Positions 17,505 through 29,700 are shown, counted from the stretch's first letter. The stretch is 41,669 nt of DNA from Flavobacteriales bacterium (GCA_947380375.1 CANCQX010000010.1:1-41669); one strand, 5' to 3'. Made by a program: numbers and translations. Notes: a model not told the origin generated them from the letters alone.

Positions 17505-17763
17505 TTCATTTTAAAGGGAGGTTTTCCAAAAGTATAGATTTATGCAAACGAATACTATTAAATTTCAGTCACATTAAACAGACTGATTTCAATCATCTTA
17601 TATTCAGATTAATAACTCGATTTAACTACTACATTTGATGTTTTAACAACAAAACATTATGGTACCTTATACAATTTTTATATCGTGTTTATCTTTGGGT
17701 TTACCTGTTCTTTTTATGGGATTTTTTTTATTTAAATATTCAAAAAAAGAAGGGTTAGGAATT
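17502..17763. repeat. Tandem duplication, copy 2 (holds the intact gene)
   Basis: This is the second copy of the block at 17191-17450. It keeps a full -7 box TACATTTG (17630-17637) and the intact start and first ~35 codons of the small membrane-protein gene. Similarity fades just after AGGAATT. Confidence 0.9.
17630..17637 (+). promoter_or_regulatory. -7 box of the small membrane-protein gene
   Basis: TACATTTG fits TAnnTTTG and lies 21 bases before the ATG. The equivalent base in the decayed copy is mutated, which supports a real role. No clear -33 TTG is seen. Confidence 0.45.
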
Positions 17764-17865
17764 TTCTATAAGATAGCATCATATTTAGCTGTCACATTCG
17801 GAACAATCATTTTTATGAGTGGTATTTACTTTGCTTCGATTGCTAGTGAATTAGCAAGAATTTAA
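17659..17865 (+). CDS. Small two-helix membrane protein of unknown function
   Basis: The 68-residue protein has two hydrophobic helices (about 3-26 and 39-62) joined by a short basic loop (KYSKKEG). I do not recognise a family. A decayed duplicate just upstream shows that the locus has been copied, and the good copy kept its frame and promoter box, which argues that it is expressed and useful. It is transcribed away from the SPFH lipoprotein gene. Confidence 0.65.
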   Translation: MVPYTIFISCLSLGLPVLFMGFFLFKYSKKEGLGIFYKIASYLAVTFGTIIFMSGIYFASIASELARI

Positions 17866-17886
17866 ACAGACATAAATTTGATAAAA

Positions 17887-17917
17887 AATCCTTCTCATTA
17901 AAGTAATGAGAAGGATT
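17887..17917 (-). terminator. Strong hairpin terminator, T-run on the minus strand
   Basis: AATCCTTCTCATT (17887-17899) pairs perfectly with AATGAGAAGGATT (17905-17917) around a 5-base loop. The T-run is on the minus side, so it best serves minus transcripts reading past 18118; it may also stop the small membrane-protein gene. The 200 bases between it and 18118 hold no gene I can see. Confidence 0.75.
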
Positions 17918-18117
17918 GACGACATAGGCGATAGGTTAATTTTATTTTTGAAATAATAATAAGTTTTTTTATAATAAATAATCACTAATTAAAATCATAA
18001 TCAATTATTTACATTGACAAAGTAAACTATACAAACTGAAATATACGTGCAGTAGAAATATTCTTTAATTTTTATTTATTCTTGAGAAGTAAAATTAATT
18101 TAGGGGGATCTTTTTCT

Positions 18118-18765
18118 TTATTTTCGAAGATAAGTAAACTTACTACCAAATAATATATTATTATCTAATTCTTTCCATTCTTCTTTTGAAGGTGAAAGTG
18201 TAATGTAATTCATCCCTTCAACTTTCTTAATAGATTGATTAACAATAGCTGAAAACTGATTCGTACCTGTTTCATAATCAAAATGTTGAATAGTCAAAAT
18301 GTTTCCGTTAAAAGTAAAAATACTTGGAGTAAAACCACCATTTTCTTTAAAATTTAAAAGATACGACGAAGAATTTAATTTCTTTAGAACGTTTAAAGAA
18401 TTTTCACCTATCATTTGTTCCTTATTTTTTAAACCAAAATGATATCTATCGTTTTCTAAAACACAAGGAAGTGAGTCATTAGAAATTACACCAAAAATAA
18501 AACCATTACGAACTATGTATTTAGAAGATTCACGAATTGTCTCTTTTGAAATTGAACTAAAAATCGTTGTTTCAATCCAAATTCCGTTTGAATCAAAGAC
18601 GTATTTTGTTTCATTATTTTCAGAAATATAAGTCCCAAAATCAGAAGATGAAACGGAAGTGATGGTTTTTTCGTCAATAGGTAATGGAGCGGAAAAATCG
18701 TATGAAACTTGTCCGAATGATTGAAAAATAGTTAAAAACGAAAGCAAAAATAATGTATGTCTCAT
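18118..18765 (-). CDS. Secreted protein of unknown function
   Basis: From the ATG at 18763-18765 the protein has 215 residues and a signal peptide (MRHTLFLLSFLTIFQSFGQ). The rest is soluble and beta-rich with no motif I recognise. The frame is open upstream to 18801, but the extra 12 residues would precede the signal peptide, and the promoter box lies within them, so the shorter start is preferred. A TAAATTTG box ends three bases before this ATG. The gene is divergent from recJ. Confidence 0.68.
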   Translation of the reverse strand: MRHTLFLLSFLTIFQSFGQVSYDFSAPLPIDEKTITSVSSSDFGTYISENNETKYVFDSNGIWIETTIFSSISKETIRESSKYIVRNGFIFGVISNDSLPCVLENDRYHFGLKNKEQMIGENSLNVLKKLNSSSYLLNFKENGGFTPSIFTFNGNILTIQHFDYETGTNQFSAIVNQSIKKVEGMNYITLSPSKEEWKELDNNILFGSKFTYLRK

Positions 18766-18768
18766 ACT

Positions 18769-18776
18769 CAAATTTA
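18769..18776 (-). promoter_or_regulatory. -7 box adjoining the start of the secreted unknown
   Basis: The minus strand reads TAAATTTG three bases before the ATG, with TTG 16 bases further up. It predicts an mRNA that starts at the start codon. Confidence 0.5.
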
Positions 18777-18866
18777 GTTTTTTAATTAGTATCAAATTCA
18801 TAATTCATTAATATTTTTAATTTTCATATTCATATTTTTAATTAACTTCAAGTAAAAATTGAGAAA

Positions 18867-20594
18867 ATGCAAAAAAGATGGCTTGTTAAATCACCTATTG
18901 AAACTTCTAAAGTAGAAGAATTACGTTCAGCATTAAAAGTCGGTAGAGTTGTTTCAGAATTATTACTTCAAAGAGAAATTAATACGGTTGAACAAGCACA
19001 ATCATTTTTTAGACCCTCGATTACTGAATTACACAATCCTTTTTTAATGAAGGACATGGATAGAGCTGTCGAAAGAATCAATTTAGCCATATCTAAAAAT
19101 GAAAAGATTCTTTTGTTTGGGGATTATGATGTCGACGGTACAACGGCAGTAGCTTTGATGTACTCCTACCTAATTCAGAAATACGAGCATATTGATTTTT
19201 ATATACCTGATCGTTATAAAGAAGGGTATGGGGTCAGTTTTTTAGGAATTGATTATGCAGCAGAAAATAATTTCTCATTGATTATTTCGTTAGATTGTGG
19301 TATAAAATCGATTGATAAAGTACACTATTCTAATGAGAAAGGAATTGATTTTATAGTCTGTGACCACCATAATCCCGGAGATATTTTGCCTGATGGAATT
19401 ATTCTTGACCCAAAACGAAAAGACTGCAAGTATCCTTATAAAGAATTGTCGGGATGTGGTGTAGGTTTTAAACTTTTGCAAGCATTAGCAATAAATAACA
19501 AGTGGAACGAAGAAGAATTATTTTCCTATTTGGATTTAGTTGCTGTAAGTATTGGTGCTGATATCGTTCCAATTACAGGAGAAAATAGAGTCTTGTGTTA
19601 TCACGGAATGTTGCGTTTGAATGCTGCACCACGTTTAGCTTTTAAAGAATTAGTGTCAATTGCAAAGCGTAAATTTCCTGTTACTTTAACAGATGTGGTT
19701 TTTATCATTGCTCCACGAATCAACGCCGCAGGTAGATTGCGTTCGGGTCGACATTCAGTAGAATTAATGATTTCTGAAGATTACGATACTGTTTCAAAAA
19801 TTGCAAAAGAAATCAATGACGACAATTTGGAACGTCGGGTATTAGATCAACAAATTACATTTGAAGCATTGGAGCAAATTGAAAATGATGCAAATTATTC
19901 TTCCAAAAAAACAACCGTAGTTTTTCAAAATGATTGGCACAAAGGAGTCGTTGGAATCGTCGCTTCTCGTTTGATAGAACGTCACTTTCGACCAACTATT
20001 GTACTAACAGAATCGAATGGAATGGTAACAGGTTCCGCTAGAACAGTAAACGATTTTGATATTCACGAGGCATTGATCAAGTGTGAAGATTTATTAGAAC
20101 AATTTGGGGGACATAAACACGCTGCTGGGATGTCTTTAACTTTGGATAATTTAACAAAATTTCAAGAACGATTCGAACAAGTTGTTAGTCAATCAATCGC
20201 TTCAGAAGATTTAGCTCCAGAAGAAAATGTAGATATCGAAATAACTTTCGAAGAAATATTTACAAAAGAAGAAAATCGACTTAAAACACCTCGTTTAAAG
20301 CGAATATTAAACCAACTCGAACCTCACGGGCCAGGCAATATGAAGCCCGTTTTTATGTCAACCAATGTCTTTACTACTGATGTTCGATTGCTTAAAGAAG
20401 AACATTTAAAACTTTCAATGACTCAACCAAATTCTGATATTGTACTTGAAGGAATCGCGTTTAAAATGGCAGATAAAATGGAATTAGTTGCTTCAGGATT
20501 ACCTTTTAATGTGCTATATACCTTAGAAACAAATATTTGGAAAGAAAGAGAAACTTTACAATTGAATATTAAAGATATACGAGGAACCAACTAA
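18867..20594 (+). CDS. recJ: Single-stranded-DNA-specific exonuclease RecJ
   Basis: The 575-residue enzyme degrades single-stranded DNA 5'-3' in recombination and mismatch repair. DHH-family motifs are clear: LLFGDYDVDGTTAV with D86, D88 and D90, SLDCG near residue 141, CDHH at 165-168, and the DHHA1 motif GGHKHAAGMS near 418. The C-terminal domain with the RecJ OB fold follows to the end. Length is normal. It is followed by its own terminator and then maeB. Confidence 0.96.
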   Translation: MQKRWLVKSPIETSKVEELRSALKVGRVVSELLLQREINTVEQAQSFFRPSITELHNPFLMKDMDRAVERINLAISKNEKILLFGDYDVDGTTAVALMYSYLIQKYEHIDFYIPDRYKEGYGVSFLGIDYAAENNFSLIISLDCGIKSIDKVHYSNEKGIDFIVCDHHNPGDILPDGIILDPKRKDCKYPYKELSGCGVGFKLLQALAINNKWNEEELFSYLDLVAVSIGADIVPITGENRVLCYHGMLRLNAAPRLAFKELVSIAKRKFPVTLTDVVFIIAPRINAAGRLRSGRHSVELMISEDYDTVSKIAKEINDDNLERRVLDQQITFEALEQIENDANYSSKKTTVVFQNDWHKGVVGIVASRLIERHFRPTIVLTESNGMVTGSARTVNDFDIHEALIKCEDLLEQFGGHKHAAGMSLTLDNLTKFQERFEQVVSQSIASEDLAPEENVDIEITFEEIFTKEENRLKTPRLKRILNQLEPHGPGNMKPVFMSTNVFTTDVRLLKEEHLKLSMTQPNSDIVLEGIAFKMADKMELVASGLPFNVLYTLETNIWKERETLQLNIKDIRGTN

Positions 20595-20634
20595 AATATT
20601 GGACGATTTTATGATTAAACTCATCCAATATTTT
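20593..20634 (+). terminator. recJ terminator
   Basis: AAATATTGGA (20594-20603) pairs perfectly with TCCAATATTT (20624-20633), followed by Ts. The stem begins inside the recJ stop codon. Confidence 0.7.
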
Positions 20635-20671
20635 TAGGAAGTTTATCATTACGTTAATTGTAGTATTTCAC

Positions 20672-20703
20672 TTGCTAAAGTCTAATCCCTTTTTGTATCT
20701 TTG
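20672..20703 (+). promoter_or_regulatory. maeB promoter
   Basis: TTG (20672-20674), a 21-base spacer and TATCTTTG (20696-20703) fit the Bacteroidota consensus. The predicted leader is about 17 nt. Confidence 0.65.
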
Positions 20704-20724
20704 GGGGTTATAACAATCGAAATT

Positions 20725-22989
20725 ATGTCGAAAAATCGTAAACAAGAAGCATTAGATTACCATTCATCAGGGAAACCTGGTAAAATTGAAGTAATTCCAA
20801 CAAAACCATATTCTACACAACGAGATTTATCATTAGCATATTCTCCAGGGGTTGCCGAGCCATGTTTAAAAATAGCTGAGAACAAAGAAGACGTTTATAA
20901 ATATACTGCAAAAGGAAATTTAGTTGCTGTAATTACAAACGGTACAGCTGTTTTAGGATTGGGTGATATAGGTCCAGAGGCTTCGAAACCTGTAATGGAA
21001 GGAAAAGGATTGCTTTTCAAAATATTTGCTGATATTGATGTTTTTGATATTGAAATTGATGCAAGCGATCCAGAATTATTTATTCAAACTGTAAAGGCAA
21101 TAGCACCAACATTTGGAGGTATTAATTTAGAAGATATAAAAGCACCTGAAGCTTTCGAAATTGAAAGAAGACTGAAAGAAGAATTGGATATTCCAATGAT
21201 GCACGATGACCAGCACGGTACGGCAATCATTTCATCTGCAGCATTATTAAATGCATTAGAATTAGCAGGAAAAAAAATAGAGGAAGTACGTATCATCGTT
21301 TCAGGTGCAGGTGCAGCAGCTATTTCTTGTGCTCGTTTGTACAATATGCTTGGCGCTAAATTAGAAAATATATATCTATTTGATTCAAAAGGACTTATAA
21401 ACAAGCATAGAACTGATTTAGATGAGCATAAGCAATTTTTCGCACAACACGAAAACGATGCAACTTTATACGATTCATTTAAAGGAGCTGATGTATTTTT
21501 AGGTTTATCAAAAGGAGGTTTGGTTTCAAAAGAGATGATTTCTCAAATGGCAAACGATCCTATTGTATTTGCATTAGCGAATCCAGAACCGGAAATTTCT
21601 TATAAAGACGCGACATCTGTTCGTAAGGATATTATAATGGCTACTGGTCGTTCTGATCATCCTAACCAAGTTAATAATGTTCTTGGATTCCCATATATTT
21701 TTAGAGGAGCATTGGATGTTCGCGCAACAACAATCAACGAAGAAATGAAGTTAGCAGCTGTTAAAGCAATCGCTTCATTAGCAAAAGAAACCATTCCAGA
21801 AGAGGTAATCGAAGCATATGGTGAAAAAAATATTTTATTCGGACGTGAGCAAATTATACCTAAACCATTAGATCCACGTTTAATTTATTACATCGCTCCA
21901 GCGGTAGCAAAAGCTGCTATGGATTCGGGAGTAGCTAAAAAACCTATTGAAGATTGGAAAGCTTACGAGATGGAGTTAAAAAAACGTCTTGGAATTGATA
22001 ATAAATTAATTCGTGATATCACAACGAAAGCTCAAAGTAATCCAAAACGTGTAGTTTTTGCGGAAGCGGATAACATTAAAATATTAAAAGCAGCTCAAAC
22101 ATCTTTAGAAGAAGGTTTTGCATTCCCAATATTATTAGGAAAACGAAAAGTAATTGAAGGATTGATTGCGGAATATTCACTTGAATTCACCAATGTTCAC
22201 ATCATTGATCCAAAATCAGATGAGGAAGAAGAACGTAGAATAAAATACGGGAAAAAATTCTTTGAAAAACGTAAAAGAAAAGGAATCACAGAATTTGAAG
22301 CAATTCAAATTATGCGCGAAAGAAATCATTTTGGTGCTATGATGGTAGAAGCTGGTGATGCGGATGCTATGGTTTCAGGTGTCACTAGAAATTATAGAGA
22401 TGTGGTTCGACCAGTTATTCAAACAATTGGTTTACAAAAAGATATCAAAACAATTGCTGGGATGTATATCTTAGTAACAAAAAAAGGTCCTTTATTTTTA
22501 GCAGATACAACAATAAATCTTGATCCAACAGCTGAGCAAATTGCAGAATTGACAAATAATGTTGCTAAAATGGTTCGTAAGTTTAAGGTTACGCCTAAAA
22601 TTGCATTATTAAGTTATTCAAACTTTGGCTCATCACCAGGTAAGGATTCTGAAAAAATGGCAAAAGCGGTTGATATTTTACATACAAATTACCCTTCATT
22701 AGTAGTTGATGGTGAAGTTCAAGCAAATTTTGCATTGAATAACGACTTAATGAATGAGAAGTTTTCATTCTCTCAACTAGCTAATAAACAAGTAAATGTT
22801 TTAATTTTCCCAAATCTTTCATCTGGAAATATCGCTTACAAATTATTACAAGAAATGACAGAAGGGGATGCAATTGGACCAGTATTAGTTGGTTTAAAGA
22901 AATCAATTCACGTTCTTCAGCTAGGCTCATCAGTAAGAGAAATTATTAATATGGTTAAAATTGCTGTTGTTGACGCACAAAATAAATAA
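20725..22989 (+). CDS. maeB: NADP-dependent malic enzyme with phosphotransacetylase-like domain
   Basis: The 754-residue protein (ATG at 20725; an in-frame TTG at 20701 lies inside the promoter box) converts malate to pyruvate, CO2 and NADPH. The malic domain carries [20 protein letters not shown] and the Rossmann loop [10 protein letters not shown] (first ~430 residues). The C-terminal ~320 residues form a phosphotransacetylase-like domain ([17 protein letters not shown]). In the MaeB family this domain binds acetyl-CoA for regulation rather than acting as an enzyme. The gene has its own promoter and is followed by three tandem repeats before ruvA. Confidence 0.94.
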   Translation: MSKNRKQEALDYHSSGKPGKIEVIPTKPYSTQRDLSLAYSPGVAEPCLKIAENKEDVYKYTAKGNLVAVITNGTAVLGLGDIGPEASKPVMEGKGLLFKIFADIDVFDIEIDASDPELFIQTVKAIAPTFGGINLEDIKAPEAFEIERRLKEELDIPMMHDDQHGTAIISSAALLNALELAGKKIEEVRIIVSGAGAAAISCARLYNMLGAKLENIYLFDSKGLINKHRTDLDEHKQFFAQHENDATLYDSFKGADVFLGLSKGGLVSKEMISQMANDPIVFALANPEPEISYKDATSVRKDIIMATGRSDHPNQVNNVLGFPYIFRGALDVRATTINEEMKLAAVKAIASLAKETIPEEVIEAYGEKNILFGREQIIPKPLDPRLIYYIAPAVAKAAMDSGVAKKPIEDWKAYEMELKKRLGIDNKLIRDITTKAQSNPKRVVFAEADNIKILKAAQTSLEEGFAFPILLGKRKVIEGLIAEYSLEFTNVHIIDPKSDEEEERRIKYGKKFFEKRKRKGITEFEAIQIMRERNHFGAMMVEAGDADAMVSGVTRNYRDVVRPVIQTIGLQKDIKTIAGMYILVTKKGPLFLADTTINLDPTAEQIAELTNNVAKMVRKFKVTPKIALLSYSNFGSSPGKDSEKMAKAVDILHTNYPSLVVDGEVQANFALNNDLMNEKFSFSQLANKQVNVLIFPNLSSGNIAYKLLQEMTEGDAIGPVLVGLKKSIHVLQLGSSVREIINMVKIAVVDAQNK

Positions 22990-23002
22990 GAAAAAGCATT
23001 GC

Positions 23003-23126
23003 TTTTGATATAAACAAGCGTTAGCGCAGTTAATAAAATATTTAATTTTTTGATATAAACAAGCGTTAGCGCAGTTAATAAAACAGTTAATTTTTGATCT
23101 AAACAAGCGTTAGCATAGTATAATTA
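23003..23126. repeat. Three tandem 45-bp repeats between maeB and ruvA
   Basis: Copies start at 23003, 23048 and 23092 (periods 45 and 44). The shared core is AAACAAGCGTTAGC. The first two cores are identical over 36 bases (TTTTGATATAAACAAGCGTT onward); the third has diverged (GATCT, GCATAG) and ends 11 bases before ruvA. The repeats fill most of the 148-base gap. Confidence 0.92.
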
Positions 23127-23137
23127 CAAGACATAAC

Positions 23138-23713
23138 ATGATTTCACATTTAAACGGGAAATTAATTGAGAAAAATCCTACTGCTTTAATAATAGAATGT
23201 GGTGGAGTTGGATATGAAGTAAAAATCTCATTAACAACTTTTTCTGCGATTGGTTCAGATGAATCTATTAAAATTTTTACGCAATTTATTGTGCGTGAAG
23301 ATGCACAATTACTGTTTGGATTTGCAACAAAGGAAGAACGAGATATTTTTAATCTCTTAATTTCAGTTTCTGGTATTGGTCCAAATACTGCTATGATTAT
23401 GTTATCTTCTTTGTCTCCAGAAGAAATTGCACACGCTATTCAAGTTGAAGATGTCAGAACTATACAAAGCGTAAAAGGAATAGGTATTAAAACTGCACAA
23501 CGAGTTATAATAGATTTAAAAGATAAAATGTTAAAAATGACATTTTCTGCTGAAAATATATTCACTCAAAGCAATACAAATCGATTTGATGCGTTAACAG
23601 CTTTGGTCTCTTTAGGTTTTGATAAAAAAATGGTGGATAAAGCACTCGATAAAATTTCAACTGGAGAAGAAACTGTAGAACAGTTAATTAAACAAGCATT
23701 GAAAATATTGTAA
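23138..23713 (+). CDS. ruvA: Holliday junction branch migration protein RuvA
   Basis: The 191-residue protein binds four-way DNA junctions and loads the RuvB motor. It shows the N-terminal OB fold (MISHLNGKLIEKNPTALIIE), two helix-hairpin-helix motifs (SVSGIGPNTAM near 75 and SVKGIGIKTAQR near 110) and the C-terminal domain III that contacts RuvB (from about 145). sprA starts two bases after its stop, a pairing also seen in gliding Flavobacteriia. Confidence 0.96.
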   Translation: MISHLNGKLIEKNPTALIIECGGVGYEVKISLTTFSAIGSDESIKIFTQFIVREDAQLLFGFATKEERDIFNLLISVSGIGPNTAMIMLSSLSPEEIAHAIQVEDVRTIQSVKGIGIKTAQRVIIDLKDKMLKMTFSAENIFTQSNTNRFDALTALVSLGFDKKMVDKALDKISTGEETVEQLIKQALKIL

Positions 23714-23715
23714 GC

Positions 23716-26700
23716 TTGAATAGAAAAAACGGAAAATATAATAGTTTTTTATACGCAACAATACTCTTACTTTCACTAGGATTCTCTTGGTGTGCATCCG
23801 CGCAAGATACTTTAAAATATCCCATTAATAATTCTGTTGACCCAACACAAACTAAAAAGCAAAGCTTTGACTTAGGGGATCCTTCCTCTATGAAACAAAC
23901 TATTATTTATGACCCGATTACAAGAACCTATGTTTTTAAAGAAACAGTAGGGAATTCGGAAATGAATTATAGAAATCCATCCATGATGACTTTGGATGAA
24001 TACATTGAATATGAACGACAAAAATCTCAAAGTAAAAATTGGAAAGAAAAAATAAAAGAGCAAACTGCACAAAGTAGACCATTTGAATTCCCTATTAAAG
24101 TGGGAAGTAAATTATTTGAGAATTTCTTTGGTTCTGATCAAATAACTATTCGACCAGCTGGCTCTGTAGAATTATCATTTGGAGTAAATTCATCAAGATA
24201 TGACAATCCTATTTTACCTATTAAACAACGAAGGATTACACGTTTCGATTTTCAACCCCAAATTCAATTGAATTTAGTGGGGCAAATTGGAACAAAATTA
24301 AAAATTGGAACAAGTTACAATACACAAGCTGCTTTTGATTTTGATAATATTTCAAAGTTAGAATATACTGGGAATGAAGATCAAATTATGCAAAAAATAG
24401 CATTGGGAAATGTCTCAATGCCCTTGCCTACATCATTAATTCAAGGTTCTCAAACTTTATTCGGTGTTCAGACAAAGTTGAAATTTGGAAGAGCAACAGT
24501 TGATTTAATAATGGCCTCTTCTAAAGGTAAACGTCAAGAAATAAATATTGCTGGAAAAGCTCAAGTTCAATCGTTTGAGCTTGGAGCAGATAATTACGAA
24601 TCTAATCGTCACTATTTTGTCAATTTATACCATAGAGAACAGTATGACCATGCTATGTCGACGCTACCAATTGTAAGTTCAGGTATAAATATTACACGTA
24701 TTGAAGTTTGGCTTACAAATAAAACAAACAACACTGAAAACACACGTAACATAATAGCATTTAGTGATTTAGGAGAAGCAAAAGCAGCAAACTGTCAAGG
24801 TGATCCAGGTACTTATGCCGTTACTGATTTACCAGATAATGATGCAAATGGATTATATAAATGGGCTTCAGACGTTACTGGTAATCCAGAAATAAGGGGT
24901 TTTTCTAATGCAGTTAATGCTTTAAATGTTCCCAAAGTTTCGCCTGGTCCATTTGTTCAAGCTACTCATTATGAGAAAGTTCAAAATGCAAGAAAGTTAA
25001 CGGAATCAGAATTTTCGTATAATTCTTTACTTGGTTTTATATCATTAAACATGCCATTGAATAATGATGAAGTTTTAGGTGTTGCTTATGAATATACTTA
25101 CAAAGGAAAAACGTATACAGTTGGTGAATTATCGACAGACGGTGTAGCTGGACAATCAGCGTTAATTGTTAAATTATTAAAACCAACAATTACAAATCCA
25201 AAAAATAAAATTTGGGATTTGATGATGAAAAACGTATATTCAATTGGCGCGTATCAAGTTGGTCAACAAGGGTTTAGGATGAATTTTTTATACAACAATC
25301 CCGCGACATCATTACCCGTTCCTTTTTTCCCATACCCAGGTGTAGATGATAAATTATTAGTAGAATTATTGGATATGGATAAAATAAATCAAAATAATCA
25401 ACCATTTTCTGATGGTGTTTTTGATTTCTCTCCAATGAATTTTAACGGAAATAAAGCGGATAATGGGGGTACGATAAATACAAAAAATGGAAGGGTATAT
25501 TTTTCAACTATTGAACCTTTTGGAAAAACTTTAAAAACAAAATTACTATCTGCAGGTATTCCTGAAACCATAGCAAATCAAGTTTCTTATACCGAACTTT
25601 ACGATTCTACAAAAACTGCTGCTCAACAAATACCGAGTAAAAATAGATTTAGTTTCAAGGGCGAATACCAATCAACCGTAACATCAGATATTCCATTAAA
25701 TGCTTTGAACGTTCCCGAAGGAGCTGTTTCGGTAACAGCAGGTGGATTAAAACTTGTTGAAGGTTCTGATTATACTGTTGATTATAATTTGGGGAGAGTA
25801 AAAATATTGAATTCAGGTATTTTAGAATCAAATACTCCGATAAAAATTTCTATTGAAAGTAATTCTGTTTTTGGTTTTCAATCAAAGTCATTAGTTGGTG
25901 GACGGTATAATTATCGATTTAGTCAAAATTTAAACGTTGGGGGTACGTGGATGCGAATGATGGAAAGACCCGTAACTCAGAAAGTAGATATTGGAAGTGA
26001 ACCATTTAAAAATAATATTTTAGGTTTAGATGTAGCTTTTAAAACTGGGCTCCCATTCTTAACAAAACTTGTAGATTTATTACCAATCATTTCAACGACA
26101 CAAAAATCAACTTTATCATTCACAGGTGAGTTTGCCCATATTATACCAGGAGCTCCAAGTGCAATTAGTAAAGCTGGGATTTCTTATATTGACGATTTTG
26201 AAGGTGCACAAAGTACAATTGATTTAAAATCACAAAATTCATGGAAATTAGCATCAATTCCCCAAGGACAAAATGATTTATTTCCTGAAGCTATTTCGAA
26301 AGAGCTTTCAAACAATTTTAAACGTTCAAAAGTTGCATGGTATCAAATAGATCAATTATTCTATGCTGCTAATAGTTATACGCCTAAACATATTAAGGAT
26401 GATCCAGAAATGCTATCTGATAGTAGAATGAGATTAATTCAAACAAAAGAATTATTTCCTAATACTCAATTGGCTTATGGTACACCATCCCCTTTACAAA
26501 CCTTAGAATTAGCTTACTATCCTCTTGAAAGGGGTATGTATAATTATGATACTACTCAAACAGTAAATGCAGATGGAACATGGATGAATCCTGAAAATAG
26601 ATGGGGAGGAATCATGCGTTCACTTTCAACAAACGACTTCGAACAAAGCAACATTCAATATATACAGTTTTGGATGTTAGATCCATTCAACGAAGATGCC

Positions 26701-29700
26701 GAAAAAGTAAATCCTAACAGTCAACATACTGGAGGGAATTTATACTTCAACTTAGGAAATATTTCAGAAGATATTCTTCCTGACTCACATAAAAGTTTTG
26801 AAAATGGGTTGCCTCCTACTGGAGTAAGTTTACAAAATGATCTTGATACTACAATTTGGGCGCGTGTATCCACTCAGCAACAAGTTGTAAATGCTTTTGA
26901 CAACGATGAAGCTGCTCGTTCCAATCAAGATGTTGGGTTGGATGGTTGGAGGGATCAAGACGAAATAAATGCATATTCAAATTATGTGAATTGGGTAAAT
27001 AATAACGCCACTATAACACCTGAAATTAAAGCTAGAATGATTACTGACCCATCAAATGACGATTATATATACTACAGAGATGATCGTTCTGATGAAAAAA
27101 AATTAAACATTTTACAACGGTATAAAAATTACAATGGTATGGAAGGAAACTCTCCAACGCCAACAATGTCAAACTCGATAAATTCAGGGGGATATCCAAC
27201 AGCAGCAGTGACTACACCAGATATCGAAGATCTAAATCAAGATAATAACTTAGCTGAATCCGAAAGTTATTTCCAATACAAAGTAAGTCTTCATCCGAAT
27301 GATTTACAAGTTGGAAAAAACTTTATTACAAGTAAACAAGAGATCACCGTTGGAACTGGAACAGGTCAGAAAAAAGAAAATTGGTACCAATTTAAAGTCC
27401 CAATTAGAGATTATGAGAAAAAAGTAAATGAGATTAATGATTTTCGATCTATTCGTTTCATGAGAATGTTTCTAAAAGATTTTGATGAAGAGGTTATTCT
27501 AAGATTCGCAAAACTAGAATTAATAAGAGGAGAATGGAGAAAATATTACGATGAACTTGCACAACCAGGAGATGGAATAAATCCTGAACCAAACTCAACT
27601 GCATTTAATATTGGAACTGTGAATGTTGAAGAAAATGATCAACGTCAACCAATAAAATATGAAATACCTCCTGGAATTGTAAGAGAATCAGATCCTTCAC
27701 AAGCAGTTCAACGACAATTAAATGAACAATCTTTGGTTTTAGATATTTGTAATTTAAAAGATGGCGATGCACGTGCTGCATATAAAAATGTACAATTTGA
27801 TGTGAGAACCTACAAAAAATTAAAAATGTTTGTTCACGCTGAAGAATCAAGTTCATTAATGCCTTATTCTAACGAGGATTTAACCTTATTCGTACGATTA
27901 GGTTCTGATTTCACAGACAATTATTATGAATATGAGTTTCCTTTAAATAAAACTGCCCCAGGCGCCACTTTGCCTGAAGATATTTGGCCAGAAGCAAATA
28001 ATATGGAGATTGTTTTTGAAGATTTATTGAAATTGAAAGAAAAACGAAATAAAGGAGTTGAAAAAGGAAATAGTAGTATTTCTTATGTTACTGAATACTC
28101 AGAAGTTGATCCTAAAAACGAGAAAAGATTTCTAAAAGTAAAGGGAAGTCCTAATTTACAAGGACTAAAAACGTTGATGATTGGTATTCGTAATCCTGCT
28201 AAAAATCAAATTAATCCATGGCCAGCTAGTGGTATAGATGATGGGGCGCCGGAATGTGCGATAATATGGGTTAATGAATTACGATTAACAGATTTCACAA
28301 GTGAAGGAGGTTCGGCAGCTGTTGCTCAAACACAATTACAAGCGGCTGATTTTGCAAATATTTCAATGTCAGGAAATTATAGCGGAGTAAATTGGGGAAG
28401 CGTAGAAACAAGAGTTCAAGAAAGACAAAGAAATGAAAAAATTGGACTTGACTTAAGTACAAATGTTCAATTGGGGCAATTTTTCGGAAAACGAACTCGT
28501 ATATCATTACCGTTCTTTTATGGACATGCTTTAAATGTTATTAATCCAGAATACGATCCTTTCAATCCAGATATAAAATTAGCGGATTATGACCTTAAAA
28601 CGAGAAAAGAAAAAGCTCAAATGGGTCAGGATTTAACTGAAAGAAAATCGTATAATTTCACGAATGTAAGAAAAGAAGCAGCAGCAGGTTCAACCCCTCA
28701 TTTTTGGAAAATATCGAATTGGTCGGCTAATTATGCCTTTGCAGAAAATTTAAGAAAAGATTTTAATACAAAATACGATCGTACAAAAACCTGGACAGGT
28801 GGAATAAATTATAATTATTCATTTACAGCTGTTCCTTTCGAACCTTTCAAAAAGGTAAAATTTATGCAAAAATCGAAATGGTGGACAATTGTAAAAGATA
28901 TGAATATCTATTTGATGCCTAAAAACATTTCTTTTACAAATGATTTAATGCGAAGTTATAATGAACGACAAATTAGAAATAATTTAGTCCCTGATTATAA
29001 TTTCAAGGCAGTTTATGTAAAGCAATTTACATGGAGAAGACAATATAATTTGGGGTATGATATTACTAAAAATTTAAAATTCACATTTGACGCAACTAAT
29101 AAATCTATATTTGAAGAAGGTCAAGGGGAAGTCAATAGAAAAGATAATCCCTCAGGCTATAAAGCGTTTAAAGATACTATATCTTCTCAGTTATTTGTTG
29201 GAGGAAAAGTAATGGATTATACCCATAATTATTCATTGGGTTATAATGTACCGCTTGATAAAATACCTGCATTTAATTGGATGACAGCCAATGTAAAATA
29301 TGGGGGTACTTATAATTGGCAACGTGCACCACTTGGTCAAACTGATTTTGGAAATACTATTCAAAATACAAGAACCGTAAATTTGACCGGTCAAATGAAT
29401 TTTTCGACTTTATATAACAAGGTTCCTTATCTAAAGAAGGTTAATAGTGATGGAAGAAATCAACGTTCTCCTGCCGGAACAAAAGATAGTAATATATCTG
29501 AAACAAAAAAAACACCTCTCCAAAAACCTCAACCAAAAGTAGATGAAAAACCAGAATCAGAAATGACAAAGGAAGAATTACGATTGAAAAGGAAAAAGGA
29601 AAGGAAAGAAAAGAGGAAAGAAAGGAAAGAGAAGAGACTGAAAAAACGCGAAGAAAAAAGTAAGGAAAAAGTAGATCCAATCGGAGGATTTTTGGCTAGA

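Noticed and set aside
21084-21404. A 106-codon minus-strand open frame within maeB
   Set aside because: It lies wholly inside a well-conserved gene and mirrors its codon bias; no signals precede it.
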